Shown here in pieces: positions 1 through 8,083 of a stretch of 43,371 bases of DNA. The DNA comes from Coriobacteriia bacterium (GTDB lineage Bacteria; Actinomycetota; Coriobacteriia; Anaerosomatales; Anaerosomataceae): NCBI GenBank assembly GCA_016938395.1, contig JAFGUS010000048.1, forward strand, positions 1 through 43,371, in the 5' to 3' direction. A model generated the notes under the pieces. It was not told the origin of the DNA. It searched no databases and saw only the letters and a list, made by a program, of their open reading frames with translations. The position numbers and the translations under genes were made by a program. Positions within the stretch are counted from its first letter, which is position 1; every line of letters starts with the position of its first letter.

Positions 1-200
1 TCCCCTTAAGCCGGGGAGGGCTGTTCTACCCATTGGCGTCTCTCGACATTTCCGGGCAGTGGCCTGTGTTCGAACAGGAGCCGCACCGTAACAGATGGAG
101 CGCTCGTGTCGTTGTCAATGCACCGCAGTGCAGTGCATATGCATTGTAGGCTCTGACCAGCGCGAACGGCAATAGGGCGGGTGAGCTGGTGTCGGACGCG
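1..200. other. Window edge, no supported gene
   Basis: I see no convincing gene here. A small minus-strand open frame (26-259) has a composition typical of chance frames in GC-rich DNA and runs into the HAD gene. An inverted repeat, CCTGT (63-67) and ACAGG (74-78), surrounds TTCGA and resembles a T-arm, but no acceptor or anticodon stem goes with it. A perfect TTGACA hexamer is on the minus strand at 118-113, so a leftward promoter for a gene beyond the window is possible, but no good -10 box is found at the proper distance. Confidence 0.5.
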
Positions 201-1097
201 TCAGCCGATGGCGCCACGCCAGGCGCGTGCGAACTCCGCCCAGCCTTCCGTCCGCTCACCCGCAGTGCACCACACGTTGTCGCGTGGCTCGCGCTTCAGT
301 CCGGCCGTGACGCCGTTGCTGCCGAAGGCGTTGGCCACGAGCGCCATAACGCCCACGGCATCGGCCATCTGCAGGTCGGTGGCCGAGTCGCCGATGGCGG
401 CGGCCTGCTCCCGTGAGAGTCCGCGCCAGGCGAGGTCGAGTTCGATAGCGCGCGCTTTGCACACTCCACGCGGGACGACGTGATACGCATGAGGTGGCAT
501 GTCACGGCAGGTGAGTGTGCCGTAGCTGCGCAGCATGCCGTTGTCCACGAGATCGAGCGGCAGCGGGAGTGTGTCGAGGACCGCCTGCCCTTCACGGGTG
601 TCGAGGCAACCGCGCAGCAGCAGGGAAACCTCGCGATCGAGCTGCCACGGCGCGTAGTGTTCGATGCGGCCCGGGAACGCTTCCATGAGCGTCTCGGCGG
701 CGCGAACGTCGTTGATTGCCTCGAACGGCGACACCCCGGGCGGGATCGCGTCTGCGGGCCACTCCCCGAGGTCAACCCGGTCCTCGAAGTCGAGCCCGGT
801 GCCGTGCACGATGATGCCCCCGGCCTCGGCGATATACCCGTCCCAGCCGAGGAGCTGTGTGAGCTCACGGAGCTGGATGCGCCCGCGGCCCGAGATCGGC
901 ACGACAGCCAGTCCGGCACGGTTGAGCGCCACGATCTGCTCGGCCACCACCAGCGATGGCGTGGCGTCCGCATCGGCGAGGATACTGCCACCTTTGGCCA
1001 CGAGCGTGCCGTCGAGATCGGTGTAGAGCACGCGTACCCTCGAGAGCGCCTCACGGGCGTGCGGGTCGTCGGTGATACGGGGGATGTCGGCCGTCAT
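201..1097 (-). CDS. HAD-superfamily (IIB, Cof-like) sugar-phosphate phosphatase
   Basis: A 298-residue cytoplasmic hydrolase of the haloacid dehalogenase superfamily. The nucleophile motif I is YTDLDGTLV with Asp27 and Asp29. Motif II is the SGR in VVPISGRGR, and the late acidic motif is GDSATDLQMADAVG. The YIAEAGGII segment is typical of the type IIB subgroup, which includes sucrose-phosphate and mannosyl-3-phosphoglycerate phosphatases and Cof-type enzymes. Expected chemistry is Mg-dependent phosphate-ester hydrolysis through an aspartyl-phosphate; the substrate cannot be read from sequence. I chose the ATG at 1097 over an upstream extension because GAGAGGA lies about 10 bases ahead and a TACAAT -10 box sits at 1126-1121. 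The upstream extension is low-complexity. It is divergent from the secreted protein gene at 1341 and shows no operon partner. Confidence 0.85.
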   Translation of the reverse strand: MTADIPRITDDPHAREALSRVRVLYTDLDGTLVAKGGSILADADATPSLVVAEQIVALNRAGLAVVPISGRGRIQLRELTQLLGWDGYIAEAGGIIVHGTGLDFEDRVDLGEWPADAIPPGVSPFEAINDVRAAETLMEAFPGRIEHYAPWQLDREVSLLLRGCLDTREGQAVLDTLPLPLDLVDNGMLRSYGTLTCRDMPPHAYHVVPRGVCKARAIELDLAWRGLSREQAAAIGDSATDLQMADAVGVMALVANAFGSNGVTAGLKREPRDNVWCTAGERTEGWAEFARAWRGAIG

Positions 1098-1120
1098 GGG
1101 GCAGTCCTCTCGTCGCTCCC

Positions 1121-1126
1121 ATTGTA
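1121..1126 (-). promoter_or_regulatory. Candidate -10 box (TACAAT) for the HAD phosphatase gene
   Basis: TACAAT on the minus strand lies about 24 bases before the ATG at 1097, giving a short leader that includes the GAGAGGA ribosome site. No recognisable -35 hexamer is found 16-18 bases upstream, where the DNA is a run of C on this strand. Confidence 0.4.
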
Positions 1127-1340
1127 GGTGAAGTGACGACGGGGGGGCCGACGCAACGGGCGCGCGTGGCATATTCGTTCCGGCGGGTCGATCCACCCGT
1201 GCGGGCGCGTGTAACGCAGCCAGCGCATGGGTAACAAGTCTCGCGGCTTTCGCGCGGGGCAGGGGCCCCGGGGGGACGAGGGTGGTGCCGCACATACCTG
1301 CCCGGCTCTTCAGATGCCGGACGGGGAGGGAGGGAGAACC

Positions 1341-2486
1341 ATGAGACGCTTCAGACCCCTACTGATCGCCGTGCTGGCGATCGCTCTGGTGCTGCAGGTG
1401 ACACCGGTACTTGCGGGCACACCCAACACCGACCCGCCAAAGCCGGGTCCAGACGAGGGGACTGGCGAGCAGGACCCATTCGCCGCGATGCCGAACCTGT
1501 CGTTCCCGGTGGTTGCAACTGACTACATCGAGACGTTCTATCAGAAGACGTGGATCGATCTCGATCTCGATGGCGAGTACGACGGCAACGAGTTCACACT
1601 CACGCTCGATGCCGACGGGAACCCCGTCCCGATCGCGGTGGTGGAGGACATCAAGCAGCAGTACACAGGTAACTACGATGGCAACGAGGGCGAGTTCTAC
1701 ACCACCTACATCATCGGCGACGATGGCGGACCGGTGGACCTGGACCTCGATGGTATCGCCGATACTACTGAGCCCATCGATATGGAGACTTGGCTGCGCT
1801 CGATGGCGCCCTGGTATCCGCAGCCGGTGGACACGACCACGGATGACCCCAACCTGATCTGGAACACCGCGTATGTCACTGCTGCCAACAGCTGGCAGGC
1901 CGACTGGGTGAAGACGGACGCGGCGGTGATGATCGACTTCATCGACTGGGGCAACCCGATGGAGAACATCAACCCGGTGGTGGGACAGCGCTTCCCCGTT
2001 GAGATTGCGCTGTACCAGAAGCTCACGGAGCCGATGACCGCCTACAAGATGGCGTGTCTCGAATATCCCAGCACCAAGACTGAGCTGTTCGGCACATCCA
2101 CGCTCGACGGCAGCGGGTACACGTGGGAGTCGTACTACGCGACCGTGCTGACGAACCGGTTCTTCGCCGAGGTGTGGAATCCCGACGGCAGCATCACAAA
2201 GCTCGAGATCGAGCCGGGTATTGGCCCGAGCGGGAAGATGAACTTCGCGTCGGCAGGCGGCGGCTGGATTCCCACGATGCCCGGCTGGCATCGCGTGTGG
2301 CTCCACACGAACGACTCGCTCATCAGCTTTGAGGGTGCAATCGTGAACAACGACGAGCACTACATCATGTCGACCGGCTTCATGGCCGAGGAGATCTCCC
2401 CCAACAAGCTCGAGCTCACCGGGATTGTCGGAGACAGCACGTTCATCGATGTCCTGGTGGTCAAGCCGAACGGTGGCAAGAAGTAA
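1341..2486 (+). CDS. Secreted protein of unknown function with two EF-hand-like calcium loops
   Basis: A 381-residue exported protein that I do not recognise. The ATG at 1341 follows GGGAGGGAGG closely. Residues 1-25 form a signal peptide: basic MRRFRP, a hydrophobic core, then VLAG. After a Pro/Asp/Glu-rich linker the mature protein is rich in Asp, Trp and Tyr. Two 12-residue segments fit the EF-hand loop DxDxDGxxDxxE: DLDLDGEYDGNE (73-84) and DLDLDGIADTTE (133-144). A shorter LDADGN lies at 89-94. The C-terminal half looks beta-rich and has no cysteine cluster, haem motif, sortase signal or membrane anchor, so it may be freely secreted or bound non-covalently to the envelope. Calcium binding is inferred from the loop pattern only. 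A hairpin follows the gene, suggesting a monocistronic unit. Confidence 0.8.
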   Translation: MRRFRPLLIAVLAIALVLQVTPVLAGTPNTDPPKPGPDEGTGEQDPFAAMPNLSFPVVATDYIETFYQKTWIDLDLDGEYDGNEFTLTLDADGNPVPIAVVEDIKQQYTGNYDGNEGEFYTTYIIGDDGGPVDLDLDGIADTTEPIDMETWLRSMAPWYPQPVDTTTDDPNLIWNTAYVTAANSWQADWVKTDAAVMIDFIDWGNPMENINPVVGQRFPVEIALYQKLTEPMTAYKMACLEYPSTKTELFGTSTLDGSGYTWESYYATVLTNRFFAEVWNPDGSITKLEIEPGIGPSGKMNFASAGGGWIPTMPGWHRVWLHTNDSLISFEGAIVNNDEHYIMSTGFMAEEISPNKLELTGIVGDSTFIDVLVVKPNGGKK

Positions 2487-2520
2487 GCGGCGTGCCTTCA
2501 GGCGCGGGCTCACTGATCCT

Positions 2521-2558
2521 CCGAAGGGGGCGCCCGGCACGAGGGGAGCCCCCTTCGG
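2521..2558 (+). terminator. Hairpin after the secreted protein gene
   Basis: CCGAAGGGGGC (2521-2531) and GCCCCCTTCGG (2548-2558) form a perfect 11-bp stem with a 16-base loop, 35 bases after the stop codon. No T-run follows, so intrinsic termination is likely but not certain. Confidence 0.55.
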
Positions 2559-2635
2559 CGCGCGTTGCAGGCGATGCGGTCGCCCGGAGCGCATGAGGGG
2601 AATACTCACCGCATGGCCCCCTGAGAGGAGCACTC

Positions 2636-3049
2636 ATGTCACTGACCAAGCTCGCCATGCTGTACGTCATCACCACGGTCGCGTTCTTCGTGGTCGACCT
2701 CGTGTGGCTCAGTACGGCCACCAAGCGCATCTACGAGCCGTATATCGGGCACCTGCTGTCCTCTTCGCCGAAACTTGCGGTCGCCGCCGGGTTCTACCTG
2801 CTCTACGTGGTGGGCGTCCTCGCGCTTGCGTCCATCCCGGGGCTTCGGGAGGGAGCACTCTTGGGCGCACTGTGGCGCGGTGCGTTGCTCGGCCTGCTCG
2901 CATACGGCACCTACGACCTGACGAACCTCGCCACCCTGGAAGGCTGGGCGTGGCAGGTCACGGTGATCGACCTGATATGGGGCACCGCGGTGACAAGCTT
3001 CGCCGCCACGGTCGGCTACTTCGCGGGCAGGTGGCTCGGCCTCGGCTAG
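2636..3049 (+). CDS. DUF2177 family small membrane protein
   Basis: A 137-residue integral membrane protein with about four hydrophobic segments, roughly at residues 5-24, 45-66, 76-95 and 108-132. The opening (KLAMLYVITTVAFFVVDLVWL), the conserved YGTYDLTNLATL stretch at about 91-102 and the following W-containing helix match the DUF2177 family as I recall it; its biochemical role is not known. The ATG at 2636 follows GAGAGGAGC. Flanking hairpins suggest it is transcribed alone. Confidence 0.8.
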   Translation: MSLTKLAMLYVITTVAFFVVDLVWLSTATKRIYEPYIGHLLSSSPKLAVAAGFYLLYVVGVLALASIPGLREGALLGALWRGALLGLLAYGTYDLTNLATLEGWAWQVTVIDLIWGTAVTSFAATVGYFAGRWLGLG

Positions 3050-3078
3050 CACCGTCTGCCGAGCTTTCCCGCCATCCA

Positions 3079-3110
3079 CCGACCCCGGGCCCGCGCGGTT
3101 CCGGGGTCGG
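3079..3110 (+). terminator. Hairpin after the DUF2177 gene
   Basis: CCGACCCCGG (3079-3088) pairs perfectly with CCGGGGTCGG (3101-3110), leaving a 12-base loop. It ends just before the TATACT box that probably serves the next gene, so it may insulate the two genes. No T-tract follows. Confidence 0.5.
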
Positions 3111-3112
3111 GC

Positions 3113-3118
3113 TATACT
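3113..3118 (+). promoter_or_regulatory. Candidate -10 box (TATACT) for the GNAT gene
   Basis: TATACT matches the TATAAT consensus at five of six positions and sits 45 bases before the GTG start at 3163. The -35 region overlaps the upstream hairpin and has no good TTGACA match. Confidence 0.45.
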
Positions 3119-3162
3119 GACAACCGTTCGAAGACCTTGCGTCGCGTCAAAGGAGTCCGGCA

Positions 3163-3768
3163 GTGATCGACTCATCTCAGGTCCCGTATGCGCAGTACCG
3201 CTGCGCTCAGTGCGGCAAGGAGCTGCCGCTCACGGCTGCCCGCCTTGCGGTGTTGTGTGACGACCATCGCAGGGAAGGCGGAGACGTCGAGGTGGGTGTG
3301 CGTCCGGCCACCCGCGAGGACCGCCACGACATCGAGGATATCTGCGACCAGGCGCTCGGCGAGACCGATGTGGACGCGTTCGGGCGCTCGTTCGACGTAC
3401 TCGGACAGGAGAATCTCGTCGCCGTCTCCGGCGGGCGCCTCGCAGGCCTGGTCTCGCTGGCGGTCGATGGCGGTGATCTCGCCATCGTACTGCTGAGCGT
3501 CTATCCGGAGTTCCAGGGTCACGGCGTGGGCCGCGCCCTCATCCGCTCGGCGGTCGAGCTTGCAGCCGCTCGCGGCCTGCCGGGCATCAAGGCCGCCATC
3601 AGCAACGACGATGTCCCGTCGTTCTCGTTCTATCAGCGGCACTCGTTCGTCATCGATTCGGTTGCCAAAGGGCTGCTGGCCGACCGATACGGTTCCGCCG
3701 AGCCGGGCTTCTCGGGCATCCTGGTCCGAGACGAGATCCGGCTGCGGCGCTCGGTCTGCCCCGCCTGA
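3163..3768 (+). CDS. GNAT N-acetyltransferase with N-terminal zinc-knuckle
   Basis: A 201-residue protein. Residues 43-190 are a GCN5-related acetyltransferase fold: RPATREDRHDIEDI at the start, then the acetyl-CoA pyrophosphate loop QGHGVGRALI (about 129-138) and the late SFYQRHSF motif. In front is a short metal-binding module with Cys14, Cys17, Cys32 and His35 (CxxC-14-CxxH), which probably binds one zinc and may recognise a partner or substrate (inference). The GTG start is supported by AAAGGAG about 8 bases upstream. The substrate, small molecule or protein, is not predictable. A lipoprotein gene follows 23 bases downstream in the same direction, so the two may share a transcript. Confidence 0.82.
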   Translation: MIDSSQVPYAQYRCAQCGKELPLTAARLAVLCDDHRREGGDVEVGVRPATREDRHDIEDICDQALGETDVDAFGRSFDVLGQENLVAVSGGRLAGLVSLAVDGGDLAIVLLSVYPEFQGHGVGRALIRSAVELAAARGLPGIKAAISNDDVPSFSFYQRHSFVIDSVAKGLLADRYGSAEPGFSGILVRDEIRLRRSVCPA

Positions 3769-3791
3769 TCGCTCACCCCGAAGGGACGCTC

Positions 3792-4547
3792 ATGACCGCT
3801 CGACGTTGGGCTGCACTGCTGTGCGCCGCCGCCATCACGTTCGTGCTCGCCGGTTGCTCGGCGGATGGCCAGACCGCATCTGACGCCGCGGGTCCTCAGG
3901 CCGGCGGGCCGGCGTTCGCGAACGTCGAGCCTGATGAGATCATCATCGGTTTCGCGGCGGGCGCGGAGGCGCTGCCGTTCGTGGTGGCCGAGCGCGAAGG
4001 TCTCTTCTCGGATGCGGGGGTGGGTGCGACGATCGTACGCTTCGATACTGCCGTCGAGCGTGATGCCGCGCTGGTCGCCGGTGATATCGACGCGATGGTC
4101 GCCGAGCTGGGTGTCGCTGCGGGGCTTGAGGCGGCAGGGACACCCGTGGCGGTCGTGTCACTTGTCGCGGATCCGATGGGGGCCAACGGGCCGGCCTCCA
4201 CGCCCGAGGCGGGGCAGGCCCCGGCGGAGTCCGGCTTGGGCGTGGAGCGTGCCTACCTGGTCGTCTCCGACTACTACATCGCGATCCCCTCAGGGCTTCT
4301 GGCTACACGCGCCGCCCTCGAGGCGAGCGATGCGGCTGTGGTCCGCATCCAGGCCGGTCCGGCCACGTACCAGGAGGCGCTGGGTGGGATGACCCCGGGA
4401 GGGTCCACTGTCGCCGGCGGAGCGTACCGGCCCTCATCGGCCCCCGGTGTGACCGTCGTGCAGCAGTTCCTCGACGCACTCGTCGGCGCGCGGCCCGAGA
4501 TCGCCGGGGTGTCAGCTGACGATCTGGTCCTCGACATCGGACGGTGA
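3792..4547 (+). CDS. Lipoprotein related to ABC substrate-binding proteins (NMT1/SsuA-like)
   Basis: A 251-residue predicted lipoprotein. Residues 1-21 are a signal peptide ending in the lipobox LAGC, with Cys22 as the lipidation site. After a linker, IIIGFAAGAEALPFVVAEREGLF and the alternation of short strands and helices resemble periplasmic-binding proteins of the NMT1/SsuA type that serve nitrate, sulfonate or pyrimidine-precursor importers. At 251 residues it is shorter than the usual 300-340, with a compressed second lobe. No ABC permease or ATPase gene is adjacent, so it may be an orphan receptor or feed a transporter encoded elsewhere. Its last 36 bases overlap the convergent receiver gene. 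The family call is moderate and the ligand is unknown. Confidence 0.65.
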   Translation: MTARRWAALLCAAAITFVLAGCSADGQTASDAAGPQAGGPAFANVEPDEIIIGFAAGAEALPFVVAEREGLFSDAGVGATIVRFDTAVERDAALVAGDIDAMVAELGVAAGLEAAGTPVAVVSLVADPMGANGPASTPEAGQAPAESGLGVERAYLVVSDYYIAIPSGLLATRAALEASDAAVVRIQAGPATYQEALGGMTPGGSTVAGGAYRPSSAPGVTVVQQFLDALVGARPEIAGVSADDLVLDIGR

Positions 4548-4925
4548 CGGGCTGTCGTCCGAGAGCATCCGCTCCACGTGTTGGCGCAGGTCGCCGGGTG
4601 AGAACGGTTTCGTAAGGTAGTCGTTGCAACCCAATGATGCGGCGTGGTCGAGGTCCATCTTCTGTGCAGCGGTAGTGAGCATCATGACCGGGACATCGGT
4701 GGTCTCCGGGCGCTGCCGCATGAAGCGCAGTACTTCCCAGCCATCGAGCTTCGGCATGGTCACGTCGAGCAGCACCAGGTCGGGCTGGCGCGCGATCGCG
4801 AGCTCGAGCGCCTGCTCTCCGTCGACGGCTTCGATCAACTCGTGTCCGAGCGAGCGGAGCGCCGCCTTCACGAGCATGCGTATCTGCGCGTTGTCGTCAG
4901 CGGTGAGTATGAGCTTCTGCGCCAT
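4512..4925 (-). CDS. Receiver-only response regulator (last of three)
   Basis: A 137-residue single-domain REC protein (CheY-like). The acidic pair is Asp10-Asp11, the phosphoacceptor is Asp54 in LVLLDVTMP, the switch Thr is Thr84 and the conserved Lys is Lys106 in YLTKPF. After the domain only a short Ser/Asp-rich tail remains, and there is no output domain. It lies 36 bases after the previous REC gene and is the distal member of the kinase operon. It probably acts by protein-protein contact or as a phosphate relay or sink. Its 3' end overlaps the lipoprotein gene on the other strand by 36 bp. Confidence 0.9.
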   Translation of the reverse strand: MAQKLILTADDNAQIRMLVKAALRSLGHELIEAVDGEQALELAIARQPDLVLLDVTMPKLDGWEVLRFMRQRPETTDVPVMMLTTAAQKMDLDHAASLGCNDYLTKPFSPGDLRQHVERMLSDDSPSPSDVEDQIVS

Positions 4926-4961
4926 CGTCCCGATGCCCCTCGATCGTGACGGTCAGCTGTT

Positions 4962-5420
4962 TCAGCCGCGGTCCCGGTGCATGATCTCGACGATCTTTGA
5001 GAGCTTCGCCTCGCGCCGGCCACGCTCGCGCTCGAACTCCGCGCGCTTCGCCGGATCCAGCATCGCATCGATATGGTCGGCCACCTCGGAAGGCTTGAAG
5101 GGCTTCGGCAGGTAGTCGGCGAACGGATCCGAGGCGATGTTGCGGTGCTGCTCCTCGAAGGTGCCCGCAGCCGACAGGAACAGTATTGGCAGCTCCTTGG
5201 TTTCCTCGCGCTGGCGAAGACGGTCGTGCACCTCGTGGCCGGTCATGCCCGGCATCATCACGTCGAGCACCACCAGGTCCGGCTTCTGCGCGGTGACCGC
5301 GCCAAGTGCGGCGACACCGTCCTCGGCCTCGAGCACCTCAAAGCCACGATTGCCGAGCGCTACCGAGAGCAGCTTGCGGATCGACGGTTCGTCGTCGACG
5401 ACCAGGACCTTCTTACTCAC
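4962..5420 (-). CDS. Receiver-only response regulator with charged C-terminal helix
   Basis: A 152-residue single REC domain. The acidic pair is Asp9-Asp10, the phosphoacceptor is Asp53 in LVVLDVMMPGMTG, the switch Ser is Ser83 and the Lys is Lys106 in YLPKPF. After the domain, residues 126-152 form a very charged helix (PAKRAEFERERGRREAK followed by LSKIVEIM) that could be a coiled coil or a docking helix. It starts with GTG at 5420, preceded by GGGGAAGGAA, and lies 16 bases after the upstream REC gene. There is no DNA-binding or enzymatic output domain. Confidence 0.9.
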   Translation of the reverse strand: MSKKVLVVDDEPSIRKLLSVALGNRGFEVLEAEDGVAALGAVTAQKPDLVVLDVMMPGMTGHEVHDRLRQREETKELPILFLSAAGTFEEQHRNIASDPFADYLPKPFKPSEVADHIDAMLDPAKRAEFERERGRREAKLSKIVEIMHRDRG

Positions 5421-5436
5421 GATCGGTTCCTTCCCC

Positions 5437-5802
5437 TCAGGTGTCGAGCAGTTCGTTGACCTGCTGAACCAGGTCCTTGGGCGTGAACGGTTTGCAGATG
5501 TACTGCTCCGCGCCGCGCGTCAGCCCCTCTTCGACCTCAGTGCGCTGGCTCTTGGCCGAAAGCATGATCACCGGGATGGCGGCGGTCCCCTCATCGGCCT
5601 TGAGTCTGTCTAAGACGTCATACCCGGTCATGACCGGCATCATCACATCCAGGAGGATCAGATCCGGCTGCTCGGCCCTGGCCATCTCCAGCGCCTGGCC
5701 TCCGTCCTCGGCCTGGATGATCTCGTGACCGCGGTTGCTGAGCGTGAAGGAGACCAGTTTGCGGATGTGCGGCTCATCGTCCGCGATCAGGATGCGACTC
5801 AC
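5437..5802 (-). CDS. Receiver-only response regulator next to the kinase
   Basis: A 121-residue single REC domain with no extension. Asp8-Asp9 form the acidic pocket, Asp52 in LILLDVMMPVMTG is the phosphoacceptor, Ser82 is the switch residue and Lys104 in YICKPF completes the site. Its GTG start overlaps the kinase stop codon by 4 bp (GTGA), implying translational coupling. It is probably the most direct partner of the upstream kinase (inference). Confidence 0.9.
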   Translation of the reverse strand: MSRILIADDEPHIRKLVSFTLSNRGHEIIQAEDGGQALEMARAEQPDLILLDVMMPVMTGYDVLDRLKADEGTAAIPVIMLSAKSQRTEVEEGLTRGAEQYICKPFTPKDLVQQVNELLDT

Positions 5803-7985
5803 GGTGTGTCCTCCCCGGAAACGTCCGTCTGAGGTTCGCTTTCCGTGATGACTTCCTCGATGTGCGTGATGAAGTCCTCGACATCGAAGGGCTTGCCGAT
5901 GCGTTGTGTCGCGAGGTCGAGGATGCCCGAGCGGTCGCTGTCGAGCTGGTAGGCGGACATGATGACCACGGGGATGTCTGCGGTCTCGGGATTGGCCTTG
6001 AGTGCTTCGAGAACCTCGTATCCGTCCATCACCGGCATGCGGATGTCCAACAGGATCGCATCCGGGCGGGTGCGGGCTACGGCAGCCATCGCCTCTCTGC
6101 CATCGTAGGCGGCCATCACGGCGTATCCACGTTGCTTGAGGGTGCGCGTAAGGAGTTCGACGATGTTGCGATCGTCATCGGTGACGAGCACCACCGGAGA
6201 CGCGATCGAGCCCACAAGCCCGTCGATCACACTCACCAGGCGGTTCTTATCGATCGGCTTCTCGAGGTAGCCGGTGCAGCCGCACCGCTCGCTTCGGCCT
6301 TCGTCGCAGATGATGGAGAGGACGACGACCGGGATGTCCCGGGTGCGCGGGTCGGCCTTCAGATGCTCGAGCAGCCCGAAGCCCGCGCCTTGATCCACCA
6401 TCACGTCGAGCGTGATCACGCGGGGCTCGAACTCAAGAGCGAGCTCCCACGCCTCGGTCGCATTGAACGCCTTCACGACCTCGTAGCCGCGGCGCGAGAG
6501 ATACGTGCCGATGAGATTGGCCACGTCCTCACAGTCGTCCACGACGAGGATGCGACCCCCGGGCGTACCCAGCGGGCCCTCGAGCGACGGCGTCCTGACG
6601 TGGCGCTCCGACGCGAGAGGAAGCGTGAACCAGAACGTCGAGCCAGCACCTTGTTTGCTCTCGACCCCCACCTCACCACCGAGGAGTTCGATGATGCTCT
6701 TGCAGATCGAGAGTCCGAGGCCGGTGCCGCCGATCTCACGCGTGAGCGAGGAGTCCACACGGTAGAACTTGGTGAATAACCTGGCCTGGTCCTCCGGAGC
6801 GATGCCGATGCCCTCATCGGTGACGCCGACTCTGACCTTCGAGTCCTCGACACGTGCGCTGACGTGGACGTCACCACCCTCGGGCGAGTACTTGATGGCG
6901 TTGCTGATGAGGTTGATGAGCACTTGGCCGACACGGTCCGGGTCACCCGCGGCTTTGGGAAGCCCCTCGGCGAGGTTCACATGGATCGTCCGGCCCTGCT
7001 GGTCGGTGACCGCCTTGAACGTGTTCACAGCGCCCACGATCCGCTCGGCGATATCGAGTGGTTGTACCTTAAGCACGATCCGCCCGCTCTCGATGCGCGA
7101 GATGTCGAGCATGTCGTTGATGAGCTCCACGAGCCGGTCGGAGTTCTCCTTGACGATGGAGAGGAACTCCTGCTGGATCTCGTTGATCTCACCGGCCTCG
7201 CCATCGAGGATCAGGTCGATGTAGCCCTTGATGGACGTGAGCGGCGTCCGCAGCTCGTGGCTCACGGTGGAGACGAACTCGTTCTTCATCTGCATGGCTT
7301 CACGCTCAGCCGTCACGTCCCGGATCGTGCACACGGAGCCGAGGTAGGTGTGGCGGTCATCGAAGACGGGATCGACCCGCACGTCCACGATCCGGTGCTT
7401 CGGTTCCTCCATCCGGACCTCGCGGGTCTGGGTGCCGGTCTCCTTCACTGGCCCGTCGGGGTTGGCGCTGAGCCCGAACACCGTCCACGTGTCGGTCACG
7501 AGCCCGACGAGCTCCTCGGCGCCTCTGCCGAGAACGGTCTCGGCGGCGGGATTGACGAAGGTCACGCGGTCGTCGGCGTCAAAGACGATGATGCCGTCGC
7601 TTGTGCTCAGCAGGATGGCTTCGGAGCGCTTGGTGGCAGCGAGGATCTCGGTGTCGTCGCGGAGCGTAAGGACGGATCCGGTGGCGGCACCGTCTTCGTA
7701 GGGGGTGATCGTGAACGAGTAGCACCGGTTGCGCCGCTCGAAGGTGCCTCTGACCACGTCCTTCTCGGTGAGTGCCTCCTCGATCCCGTGTGTGAGTTCT
7801 GGGACGCCCAGTGTGCTCGCAGTCGAGCCGACGGTCTCGCCGCGCGTCACCTGGAGCATGTCCGCGGCGGTTTCATTGAGCATACGCACGGTCCGGTCGG
7901 GAGAGATCGCGACCATTCCCTCGCGGGTGCCGGCCATGAACGCCCGGATGTGCGAGAAGCAGCGCCGTTCCTTGTCTGTGGGCAT
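5799..7985 (-). CDS. Soluble hybrid histidine kinase: PAS-PAS-HisKA-HATPase-REC-REC
   Basis: A 728-residue hybrid sensor kinase without membrane segments, so it probably senses a cytoplasmic cue. Domains in order are PAS (about 14-110), PAS (about 118-228), HisKA with phosphoacceptor His243 in SHELRTP, and an ATPase domain (N box LINLISNAIKYSPEGG, G1 VTDEGIGIAPED, G2 GGTGLGLSICKS). Two receivers follow. REC1 has acidic Asp483-Asp484, phosphoacceptor Asp527 and Lys576. REC2 has Asp647 and Lys698. REC1 is degenerate after its Asp (DVMVDQGAGF instead of DxxMPxxxG), while REC2 has the standard DIRMPVMDG. The ATG at 7985 follows GAGGGGAC. An upstream in-frame start would add only 12 residues. Three receiver-only genes follow in the same operon, forming a possible multi-step relay. 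Confidence 0.93.
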   Translation of the reverse strand: MPTDKERRCFSHIRAFMAGTREGMVAISPDRTVRMLNETAADMLQVTRGETVGSTASTLGVPELTHGIEEALTEKDVVRGTFERRNRCYSFTITPYEDGAATGSVLTLRDDTEILAATKRSEAILLSTSDGIIVFDADDRVTFVNPAAETVLGRGAEELVGLVTDTWTVFGLSANPDGPVKETGTQTREVRMEEPKHRIVDVRVDPVFDDRHTYLGSVCTIRDVTAEREAMQMKNEFVSTVSHELRTPLTSIKGYIDLILDGEAGEINEIQQEFLSIVKENSDRLVELINDMLDISRIESGRIVLKVQPLDIAERIVGAVNTFKAVTDQQGRTIHVNLAEGLPKAAGDPDRVGQVLINLISNAIKYSPEGGDVHVSARVEDSKVRVGVTDEGIGIAPEDQARLFTKFYRVDSSLTREIGGTGLGLSICKSIIELLGGEVGVESKQGAGSTFWFTLPLASERHVRTPSLEGPLGTPGGRILVVDDCEDVANLIGTYLSRRGYEVVKAFNATEAWELALEFEPRVITLDVMVDQGAGFGLLEHLKADPRTRDIPVVVLSIICDEGRSERCGCTGYLEKPIDKNRLVSVIDGLVGSIASPVVLVTDDDRNIVELLTRTLKQRGYAVMAAYDGREAMAAVARTRPDAILLDIRMPVMDGYEVLEALKANPETADIPVVIMSAYQLDSDRSGILDLATQRIGKPFDVEDFITHIEEVITESEPQTDVSGEDTP

Positions 7986-8083
7986 AGTCGTCCCCTCGAT
8001 GCGGACACACCTCACCACCACGTTATTCGCATGCCCGGTGCCGATTCCTGCCCGTGGAGCCTCGCAGACAGCGCGGAGAGTAG

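Noticed and set aside
63..78. tRNA-like T-arm (CCTGT-GTTCGA-ACAGG)
   Set aside because: The loop has six bases instead of seven, and no acceptor, D or anticodon stems can be drawn around it.
26..259. A 77-codon minus-strand frame at the window start
   Set aside because: No ribosome site or similarity; it overlaps the well-supported HAD gene, and its composition is that of non-coding GC-rich DNA.
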